Origin: a virus
Strand: one strand, 5' to 3'
Length of the DNA stretch: 32,921 bases
Virus record (IMG/VR): IMGVR_UViG_3300020578_004200
Span: 1-32,921 of that record
Shown here: one piece after another, positions 27,588 to 32,921 of the stretch
Layout of the letters: each line of letters begins with the position of its first letter
Numbering within the stretch: the stretch's first letter is position 1
The notes under the pieces: model-generated
The model's database searches: none
Told to the model about the DNA's origin: nothing
Seen by the model: the letters and a program-made list of their open reading frames with translations, nothing else
Translations under genes and position numbers: made by a program

Positions 27588-27826
27588 TTAATAACCTTTT
27601 CGAAGTCTACCTTGGTCCATTTGCCGCTGTGACAATAAGCCATTACGACCTCTGATATCACGGCGTTTATGTTCTCACGCCAGAAAGTCATGAACATATT
27701 TACCCTTTTAAAGTTAGGGTATGTGTCGTCTGTCTGCCAAAGAAATTCATTTATCAAGTGTGCGCGCGCCGGCATGTAGTAGTATACATCAAGCGTTACC
27801 AGCACTTTCTTTGGTATCACTATCAT
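27584..27826 (-). CDS. Usg-like protein (80 aa)
   Basis: The stretch VYYYMPARAHLINEFLWQTDDTYPNFKRVNMFMTFWRENINAVISEV resembles the alphaproteobacterial Usg family (EILYxMPDHPHLLQxFxWQxxDxxPxFPxLxxFLxFWxxxLDxxLxSV), a small protein coded near trpF in Caulobacter and related bacteria whose function is unknown. The match of MP..HL...WQ..D..P.F.....F..FW is specific. ATG at 27826 is only 4 nt from a late promoter box, so the mRNA may be leaderless. It is coupled to the tail-tube-like gene. Probably acquired from an alphaproteobacterial host; role in the phage unknown. Confidence 0.65.
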   Translation of the reverse strand: MIVIPKKVLVTLDVYYYMPARAHLINEFLWQTDDTYPNFKRVNMFMTFWRENINAVISEVVMAYCHSGKWTKVDFEKVIK

Positions 27827-27830
27827 CAGA

Positions 27831-27838
27831 TATTTATA
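27831..27838 (-). promoter_or_regulatory. T4-type late promoter for the Usg-like and tail-tube-like genes
   Basis: Exact TATAAATA on the minus strand, directly after the terminator of the homing endonuclease gene. The expected transcript start (about 27825) coincides with the ATG at 27826. Confidence 0.7.
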
Positions 27839-27867
27839 TAAAAAAAACGGGGAGCACTTGGCCCCCC
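27839..27867 (-). terminator. Rho-independent terminator after the homing endonuclease gene
   Basis: In the minus-strand RNA GGGGGGC (27867-27861), loop CAAGU, GCUCCCC (27855-27849) forms a 7-bp stem with one G-U pair, followed by G and eight U (27847-27840). Confidence 0.8.
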
Positions 27868-27897
27868 CTAGTCCATATTCATTTTTATGCGCGCAGT

Positions 27898-28557
27898 TTA
27901 TTTATACAATGCAGAAACTTCGCGTATACCATACTTGGATACCGAAGAACCTTTCTGGCTGGCTCGAGCCAATGATATGTAGGGTATACCGCGCTCCTCG
28001 GCGTACTTCTTTAGACCGTAAACCTCAACCATGTCTCCATTACTCATAGTTATAAGATATCTCTTGTACTGAGCGCTCTTGTTATTGGCAGCGTGTTCTG
28101 GAGTAAACTTATAGCCCAGCTCAGCCTGTCTTCTAGCAAACGACTCACGTTTTGCCTTGGAGATCGCCTCACCGATAGATGGATCTCGTGGTCCTGTCTT
28201 CTTGCCTTTCTTAGAGGCTGAGATCTTTTGACCTATTGTCTTACGAGTTTCATCATCGTTATGCCAGTTCTTCCATGTTTTAGTGTTAAGATTATAGTAA
28301 CGTGGACTTGAATTTTTTGGCTTCATCTCTTCTTGTTTTATCATTGAGAGATATCTATTTTCTTCAGTCAATAGATCTATTCTAGAAGTATCAATTCTTT
28401 TTATGATACGTCTTTTGAAATCTTGTGGACGTCTCTTATAAGATGTTCTCATCCAGTTAGATGAGCAGATATATCCATCATCTTCGGTTCCCCAGTGAGA
28501 ACCTATGTAGTAACGCTTGTGCTTACGATCAAACCAAATATAAATGAATCCAGACAT
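27898..28557 (-). CDS. GIY-YIG homing endonuclease with NUMOD-type DNA-binding repeats (219 aa)
   Basis: The GIY-YIG module is at the N-terminus (FIYIWFDRKHKRYYIGSHWG, then an RTSYKRRPQDFKRRI stretch and EENRYL with the catalytic Glu). NUMOD3-like basic repeats (IGQKISASKKGKK, IGEAISKAKRESF) follow at about 109-142, then a C-terminal helix-turn-helix (EVYGLKKYAEERGIPYISLARA) of the NUMOD1 type. Such free-standing enzymes cut a related phage genome and are copied into it. It sits directly after gene 23, as T4 segD lies between 23 and 24. Its Shine-Dalgarno GGAGG is buried in the gene 23 terminator hairpin. Confidence 0.88.
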   Translation of the reverse strand: MSGFIYIWFDRKHKRYYIGSHWGTEDDGYICSSNWMRTSYKRRPQDFKRRIIKRIDTSRIDLLTEENRYLSMIKQEEMKPKNSSPRYYNLNTKTWKNWHNDDETRKTIGQKISASKKGKKTGPRDPSIGEAISKAKRESFARRQAELGYKFTPEHAANNKSAQYKRYLITMSNGDMVEVYGLKKYAEERGIPYISLARASQKGSSVSKYGIREVSALYK

Positions 28558-28561
28558 TAAA

Positions 28562-28589
28562 AAACCTCCGAAGTTTCCCTCGGAGGTTT
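28562..28589 (-). terminator. Terminator of gene 23 that also sequesters the next gene's Shine-Dalgarno
   Basis: The RNA AAACCUCCGA (28589-28580), loop of 8 nt, UCGGAGGUUU (28571-28562) forms a perfect 10-bp stem; the U-run (six U including the stem end) leads straight into AAUG of the homing endonuclease. GGAGG in the 3' arm is that gene's Shine-Dalgarno, 7 nt from the ATG. Confidence 0.85.
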
Positions 28590-28595
28590 CTTATC

Positions 28596-28614
28596 GCCGA
28601 GGTTGTTCCTCGGC
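28596..28614 (-). promoter_or_regulatory. Second hairpin, able to compete with the terminator hairpin
   Basis: GCCGAGG (28614-28608), AACAA, CCUCGGC (28602-28596) is a perfect 7-bp stem. Its 3' arm CCUCGG can instead pair with CCGAGG (28583-28578) inside the 5' arm and loop of the terminator hairpin. The late transcript from 28615-28622 would lack most of this hairpin's 5' arm. Confidence 0.7.
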
Positions 28615-28622
28615 TATTTATA
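28615..28622 (-). promoter_or_regulatory. T4-type late promoter before the homing endonuclease gene
   Basis: Exact TATAAATA on the minus strand between the gene 23 stop and the two hairpins. The expected start near 28609 falls inside the 5' arm of the first hairpin. Confidence 0.75.
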
Positions 28623-28635
28623 TACCTGTGTGTTT

Positions 28636-30018
28636 CTACATCAGGTTGGCGATAATCATCTTACGGTAGTAGACGTTGCTGTTGGTTGACAGCGTGCCAG
28701 AACCCTTCGTTAGGCCTTCAGCAAACGGATTGGCCACAACACCATAACGTGTCTTGAAGCCGATCTTTGGCTGGAAGGTCGCCTGGTCTACAGCGCGGAC
28801 CATCTGCAGCGGCACGTACGGGCAGTAGAACACGCCGGCGTCGAACGCCGAAGAGCCCTTATAGCCGACCGTGGCGTAGTTACCACCGATCGCATACGGA
28901 TCGATGTAGACGCGGAAGCGACCATTGAGCACACCGGCGAAAGTGTTGCCTGTGTCGTCAACGGCCAGGTTATTGCTGTTCAGAGCAGGCGCGTAGTCAA
29001 GAACGCCAGCCATCTGCAGGGCCGAAGCTACGTCGGACGAGCAGAGGATGATGTTACCCTTACCACGGCGTGTCTCACGAGCGATGCGGTTAGCCTCACG
29101 CTCCAGCTGGAACATCAGACCCTTGAACTTCTCAACTGACCAGCGGCCGTTTGAGTCAGTGTCGAGGTCGAAGACACCGGCTGTCGTGACGTTGTCCTGA
29201 GCACCAACCTTGGCGGTGATGTTGATCTCACGGACGATCTCACGGTTGATCTCGGCCAGAATCTCAGCCGAGAGAATATTCGACAGCTCTGTCTCGGCGT
29301 CTAGACCATGAATGGCCTTGAGGTCCTGAGCCAGTTCCATCGTGTACTCGGCCTTGAGGGCGCGAGACTTAGCGGTTACAGTCACCTTCTCGATCGTGAA
29401 CGCCATCTGAGCGAAGGCTGAACCCGAGTCGACACCGAGCGCTTCAGCGTTGGCCGTGCTCATACCGAAGTTGGTGTTATAGAACGCGGTGTTGACCATC
29501 GCAGACGTGTTCGTCTGACCTGGGATAGAGGCAGACGGGCCCGTTCCAGAAGCCTGTCCAAACGTCGTGTTACCAGCCGTGAGCGTCGAGAACGCGGTGT
29601 TGCTCTCGTTGTAGAACGCCTCACCGCCAGCATTCGCTACGGTCGCGTTGGAATACTGAGAGCGCATCGCGAAGATCAGGCCAGTTGGGCCCGTCATCGG
29701 CTGCACGCCGCAGATGTCATAGGCGATCAGATTCGGCATCGCGCGGCGAACCAGCGAGATGAGAACCGGATCAAACGTGTCGATGTTGCCGGAACCGGCT
29801 GTCGATGACGATGAACCCATCGCGTTGACTGGAGTCAGCGACGAGGTTTCTGACAGAGTCTGGTAACCGTTGTGAGCTGAAGCTTCGCGCAGAGCAGACT
29901 CGGTATTCTCCAGCATCATGGCTGTGACGCCGCGACGCAGAGGATCCTTAATCTTGCCTAGAGCCTCGTGATCGAGGACCGCGGCCCACTTCTTCTGAAT
30001 CTCTTCCTTAAGGAACAT
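28636..30018 (-). CDS. 23: Major capsid protein gp23 (460 aa)
   Basis: T4-type major capsid protein with HK97 fold: FDPVLISLVRRAMPNLIAYDICGVQPMTGPTGLIFAMRS (about 84-122), FTIEKVTVTAKSRALKAEYTMELAQDLKAIHGLDAE, REINITAKVG, and the C-terminal VPLQMVRAVDQATFQPKIGFKTRYGVVANPF. It is shorter than T4 gp23 (521 aa). Likely gp21 cleavage of the N-terminal peptide at an LxE site, for example after LRE near residue 45. AAGGAG precedes the ATG; the late-type box is at 30048-30055 and a terminator follows. Codon use is GC-richer than in its neighbours, as expected for a highly expressed gene. Confidence 0.97.
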   Translation of the reverse strand: MFLKEEIQKKWAAVLDHEALGKIKDPLRRGVTAMMLENTESALREASAHNGYQTLSETSSLTPVNAMGSSSSTAGSGNIDTFDPVLISLVRRAMPNLIAYDICGVQPMTGPTGLIFAMRSQYSNATVANAGGEAFYNESNTAFSTLTAGNTTFGQASGTGPSASIPGQTNTSAMVNTAFYNTNFGMSTANAEALGVDSGSAFAQMAFTIEKVTVTAKSRALKAEYTMELAQDLKAIHGLDAETELSNILSAEILAEINREIVREINITAKVGAQDNVTTAGVFDLDTDSNGRWSVEKFKGLMFQLEREANRIARETRRGKGNIILCSSDVASALQMAGVLDYAPALNSNNLAVDDTGNTFAGVLNGRFRVYIDPYAIGGNYATVGYKGSSAFDAGVFYCPYVPLQMVRAVDQATFQPKIGFKTRYGVVANPFAEGLTKGSGTLSTNSNVYYRKMIIANLM

Positions 30019-30047
30019 TATTGTTTCTCCTTGAATCCTTGTTTCTT

Positions 30048-30055
30048 TATTTATT
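30048..30055 (-). promoter_or_regulatory. Late-type promoter box (one mismatch) for gene 23
   Basis: AATAAATA on the minus strand, one base from TATAAATA, 29 nt upstream of the gene 23 ATG and directly after the gene 22 stop. Confidence 0.65.
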
Positions 30056-30060
30056 AACTA

Positions 30061-31137
30061 TTAGTTCTTAACCGTTCTCGAGATAGCCTTTACGTAGTTA
30101 GCTACGCGCGGGTCAACAGTCTCGGTAAGAGCAGTTTGCTCTTCGCCTTCGAATGTCTCTTCCTCGATGTTTGACTTGGCTGGCTTCTCGTCCTTGAAGT
30201 ATGTATCTTTGACGATCTCCAACTTCTTCGTGAAATTATCAATGTCTCCGTCGAACTCAATCTCCTCAGCCAGAGACTTGAACTTCTCCCGCTGTGTCAT
30301 CGCCATGCTGGCTGCAAGCTCCTCAACGACGTCAGACAGTTGAGAATTCATCAGCGCTTCTTTGAGCGATGAATTCTCATCAATGATTTCGTCCAGTTTC
30401 TTCTCGAGTTCCTCGACCTTGTCAGCCATATGCTCGACGACCTCAACCTTCTCTTCTGGAAGATCGATATAATGCTCGGCGAACAGCTTCTTCAGACCAT
30501 CGATGAAGTCATTGGTGAGCTCTGTACGGAGAGAGGACTCAATGGCTACCTCGTTATCCTTCATCCACTCCTCGACCACGTAGTCGAGATACTTGTCTAG
30601 ATTCTCTGTTGTCTCGGTTTCGATGCGCTCGATCTCTTCAGCCAGCTTGGTCTCAAACTGCTCATGAAGCTCCTCACGAGCCAGGATTACCTGAGAGACT
30701 ACAGCCGCCTCGAAGATCGCGGCCGCCTTTTCCTTAAACTCTTCGGTAAGATCTTCGGTGCCGAACAGCTCGGCGACGTCTTCCTTCATCGACTGACCTG
30801 GAGTAATTGAAGCGATCTTTGGCATCGCTTCCTTGGTCTTTGGTCCTGATCCAGTCTTCATGTCTACAGATGACTGATTCTTACCAGAATTATCGCCGAC
30901 CTCGTCGGCCTCATGACCAACCAGAGCCATGGCTTTATTAAACCACTGAGTCATGTCTTCCTTGTCCATGCCTGAGGCGGCGTGCAGCATGGTCTTCATC
31001 ATCGATACCTTTGAGGCGTCGAGCGCCTTTGGATCGACTACAGACCGAGCGGCCGGCTTCAGAGAGTCACCAGCAACGGTCTCCTCTTTCACGGTCTCCA
31101 CCTGCTCCTCGTTAATTTCCTTGCTCTTCTTAGTCAT
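30061..31137 (-). CDS. 22: Prohead core scaffold protein gp22 (358 aa)
   Basis: Position between gp21 and gp23, a strongly acidic, Glu/Lys-rich and coiled-coil composition (LREELHEQFETKLAEEIERI-type stretch, EKVEVVEHMADKVEELEKKL) and many L-x-E sites for gp21 cleavage identify the scaffold. The N-terminal ~110 residues (with GDNSGKNQSS and KTGSGPKTKE) look disordered. It is longer than T4 gp22 (269 aa). It shapes the prohead and is degraded during maturation. AAGGAG before the ATG; exact late promoter at 31164-31171. Confidence 0.9.
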   Translation of the reverse strand: MTKKSKEINEEQVETVKEETVAGDSLKPAARSVVDPKALDASKVSMMKTMLHAASGMDKEDMTQWFNKAMALVGHEADEVGDNSGKNQSSVDMKTGSGPKTKEAMPKIASITPGQSMKEDVAELFGTEDLTEEFKEKAAAIFEAAVVSQVILAREELHEQFETKLAEEIERIETETTENLDKYLDYVVEEWMKDNEVAIESSLRTELTNDFIDGLKKLFAEHYIDLPEEKVEVVEHMADKVEELEKKLDEIIDENSSLKEALMNSQLSDVVEELAASMAMTQREKFKSLAEEIEFDGDIDNFTKKLEIVKDTYFKDEKPAKSNIEEETFEGEEQTALTETVDPRVANYVKAISRTVKN

Positions 31138-31163
31138 ATGGATTATCTCCTTGAAACTTGATT

Positions 31164-31171
31164 TATTTATA
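31164..31171 (-). promoter_or_regulatory. T4-type late promoter for genes 22 and 23
   Basis: Exact TATAAATA on the minus strand, immediately after the gene 21 stop codon and 26 nt before the gene 22 ATG. Confidence 0.78.
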
Positions 31172-31837
31172 TTAGATTGTCTTTAGAGAATTGATGAAGC
31201 GGTTAAATCTAGCCAGCTTCTGCTCCTCGATCTGTGCAATAGACAGAGTGCGAATCTCTTTCTTTTCGTCCTCAAGCTTTTGCTCTAGCCACGTACCCTT
31301 GACCGTGTCATAGACAAATTCTACATTTTCCATAATTCCTTTGACATAAGCGTCAGGAGCAGACGGGTCAGCTACGATATCAGCGGCTGTAGCTAGACGA
31401 AAGTCGTCCTGAACTTCCATTATTCCGTCTTTAGTTGGCTTGAGAGTGCCAAGACCTCTTGAAGAAACACCCAGACCAGCACCGGAGAGCAGAAGACCTT
31501 TTGCAATATTGCCCATGGGTGTATCTGTCAGCTTGGCTTTTCCAACGAAGTTATCACCATCACGCTTGAGCTCAGTTATGATATGGGACACTCGATCTAG
31601 ATTAATCTGTGGACCCTGTGGATGACCGAGCTCACCATAGGCGCGGTTGTGAGCCATCACTTCATTGATATATCGATGAACCTCGCGCTCCATGACTTTT
31701 ATGGGATAGATGCGACCGTTCCGATTCTTCTTGTTGGCCTGAAGGAATACACCCTCGATGAAGTGTTCCTTGTCTCCGTTCTCCTTTACCTCTGAGAGGT
31801 AAGAGACTTCTTCGTTTAGTTCTGTAAATAAGCGCAT
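31172..31837 (-). CDS. 21: Prohead core protease gp21 (221 aa)
   Basis: Serine protease of the T4 prohead protease type. Conserved blocks: GVFLQANKKNRNGRIYP (29-45), AYGELGHPQGPQINLDRVSH (66-85) with the active-site His72, GLGVSSRGLGTL (121-131) with the active-site Ser, and VADPSAPDAYVKGIME (155-170) carrying a candidate Asp. It cleaves scaffold and capsid proteins at L/I-x-E sites. Similar in length to T4 gp21 (212 aa). Its ATG overlaps the stop of the small virion gene by one base (TAATG). Confidence 0.95.
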   Translation of the reverse strand: MRLFTELNEEVSYLSEVKENGDKEHFIEGVFLQANKKNRNGRIYPIKVMEREVHRYINEVMAHNRAYGELGHPQGPQINLDRVSHIITELKRDGDNFVGKAKLTDTPMGNIAKGLLLSGAGLGVSSRGLGTLKPTKDGIMEVQDDFRLATAADIVADPSAPDAYVKGIMENVEFVYDTVKGTWLEQKLEDEKKEIRTLSIAQIEEQKLARFNRFINSLKTI

Positions 31838-32079
31838 TAGTACTTCCAGGCTATTGGAGTCGCGAGCATATTGGTTCCCTGCAGGGTATCTGATGCGCTC
31901 TTCTGAACTACAACATACTGAGCGTTAGATACCGTAAGGTTAGCGTATGTTACTCCGCTATTAGCAAACGTTAAAACACCCGTCGCACCGGTATTGATTA
32001 CTCTTACTAGTGTCGAATTAGCTACCGTAGAATTAGCGCTTAGAGCTATCTCGACGCCCTGTGGTTTTAAAATTATCAT
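31837..32079 (-). CDS. Small beta-rich putative virion protein (80 aa)
   Basis: Starts MIILKPQGVEIALSANSTVA and contains LVRVINTGATGVLTFANSG, VTYANLTVSNAQYVVVQKSA and a PIAWKY end: alternating beta strands with Asn, Thr and Gly turns, like small capsid-associated proteins found in T4-like marine phages. It overlaps its neighbours (ATGA upstream, TAATG downstream) in the capsid operon. T4 has no direct equivalent; T4 genes 67 and 68 occupy this place but are dissimilar. A structural role is inference. Confidence 0.7.
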   Translation of the reverse strand: MIILKPQGVEIALSANSTVANSTLVRVINTGATGVLTFANSGVTYANLTVSNAQYVVVQKSASDTLQGTNMLATPIAWKY

Positions 32080-32921
32080 ACATTTCTACCCGTGTTAACA
32101 TCAGCGCTGAAGTTTGGCAGCGTGATCGGTGTTACTGCTGGAGCAGATTGCTCCATCTTCTTCTTTTTCTCATTCTTAGTGAGATTCTTCGCCGCCGGCG
32201 GCTGTGCTAGATCTTCTTTCATCGCTTGCTTGGTGGCGGCTGCATACATCACGTTCTTGGCGCGCTTGCCGTAGCGTGCTCGAAAGTCGCTGAGCTTCTT
32301 CTTCATTCCCTTGACAATGCGCTCGCGCTTCTCCATCTCGGCATCAGACATCTTACGATCGCCAAGTTCGCTAGATTCTTGACTTAGGGTCCGATATTGA
32401 AGTGACTTCACCGGATTATCTAGCTTTTTTAAAGCGCGATTTACGCCCTTCGCGCGGTTTTGCATCATGCGATTTCTAATGTCAGAAGCTTCAGGATCAT
32501 CTGCTATTTTTACTCTTTTTAAACTATCATGTTGTTTTCTAGCTGAGCTCGCATAACGATTAAGTTTATCGGCAGATAGTTCGTTGATCACTTCTTCCTC
32601 AGCGAGATCATGAATCTTAGGATCGTACTCAGACTTCTTGATGCGCGTGACGCCACCACCAGTCTTCGTGTTTTTGACGCGATCTTTCTTCATCGTTACG
32701 AGCATAGTCTGTTTGCTCTTGGCAATACTTCCAAGTGGTCTAAGCATATGCTTAGACCACTTATCTAATTCTGATTCACCGATGTGTTTCTTAGCTGCAG
32801 CAATCTCGTCTATCTGTTCGACTTCCTCGGTAGCCTTTACTCTTGGTTCAGCCATACCGAAATTCTTATCGCCCGACTTCTTTTTAAGAGCTAATTCTCT
32901 GCCAGCTTTGTGCTTCTCAAC
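32076..32921 (-). CDS. Basic helical protein of the prohead region, 5' end outside the window
   Basis: The frame is open through the right edge: upstream of the Met at 32855 the codons read VEKHKAGRELALKKKSGDKN, so the real start is outside. The visible part is Lys/Arg-rich and helical, with EEVINELSADKLNRYASSAR, a motif of the ELS-x-x-x-L-x-x-Y-x-x-A type seen in structural proteins of T4-like phages, and AEPRVKATEEVEQIDEIAAA. The tail (residues SAPAVTPITLPNFSADVNTG) may be extended. Likely a prohead core or portal-associated protein by position; not identifiable more closely. Confidence 0.7.
   Translation of the reverse strand, partial: VEKHKAGRELALKKKSGDKNFGMAEPRVKATEEVEQIDEIAAAKKHIGESELDKWSKHMLRPLGSIAKSKQTMLVTMKKDRVKNTKTGGGVTRIKKSEYDPKIHDLAEEEVINELSADKLNRYASSARKQHDSLKRVKIADDPEASDIRNRMMQNRAKGVNRALKKLDNPVKSLQYRTLSQESSELGDRKMSDAEMEKRERIVKGMKKKLSDFRARYGKRAKNVMYAAATKQAMKEDLAQPPAAKNLTKNEKKKKMEQSAPAVTPITLPNFSADVNTGRNV

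Overview
This window is part of the genome of a T4-superfamily myovirus. It carries recognisable homologues of T4 genes 21, 22, 23, 42, 44, 45, 46, 47, 55, 62, regA, uvsW and uvsY. Essentially every gene lies on the minus strand, so transcription runs from position 32921 toward 1. Genes are packed with ATGA, GTGA, TTGA or TAATG stop/start overlaps. An alphaproteobacterial host is suggested, not proven, by an Usg-like protein, a DUF6745-like protein and GC-rich cargo genes. No photosynthesis genes or tRNAs were seen.

Layout in transcription order. (i) 32921-27066, morphogenesis: a partial basic helical protein, a small beta-rich virion protein, prohead protease gp21, scaffold gp22, major capsid gp23, a GIY-YIG homing endonuclease, an Usg-like protein and a gp19/gp54-type tail-tube-like protein. 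T4-type late promoters (TATAAATA or one mismatch) precede several of these. (ii) 26973-19151, recombination and late transcription control: UvsY, a small Hc1-like basic protein, UvsW, late sigma gp55, gp47 (with an apparent +1 frameshift at its N-terminus), gp46, peptide deformylase, a methyltransferase, a conserved phage protein and a MazG-like protein. (iii) 19096-13754, nucleotide and DNA modification: a PD-(D/E)XK-like protein, an Nmad1/DUF1599-like protein, dCMP hydroxymethylase gp42, a UDG-like protein, a GT-B-like glycosyltransferase, a cytosine-C5 methyltransferase homologue, a DUF3310-like protein and a GT-A-like protein. These look like a cytosine hypermodification cluster. (iv) 13715-9418, replication and lysis: clamp gp45, clamp loader gp44/gp62, a lipoprotein, RegA and a GH73/Bax-like muramidase. 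The last two cargo-like genes (lipoprotein, muramidase) have their own late promoter boxes. (v) 9335-4051, accessory metabolism: GNAT, a small exported protein, FkbM methyltransferase, a B12-binding radical SAM enzyme and an aldo/keto reductase, plausibly a glycan-modifying set. (vi) 3939-1, accessory: an AAA+ ATPase, small unknowns, a DUF6745-like protein, and a tandem series of at least five overlapping ORFs built from a 12-bp/4-residue Q-L-x-x repeat that runs off the left edge.

The regulatory layer is the most unusual part. One class of host-type promoter (TNTAC[AT], exactly 17 bp, TANAAT) recurs seven times on the minus strand, and in five cases an ATG begins 6-7 nt after the -10 hexamer, which implies leaderless early mRNAs. 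One of these promoters drives a six-codon leader ORF that runs into a terminator hairpin ahead of a gene (attenuator-like). The gp23 terminator hairpin contains the Shine-Dalgarno sequence of the downstream homing endonuclease and has a competing hairpin and a late promoter placed to act as a switch. The muramidase gene is preceded by an in-frame upstream ORF separated from it by two amber codons.
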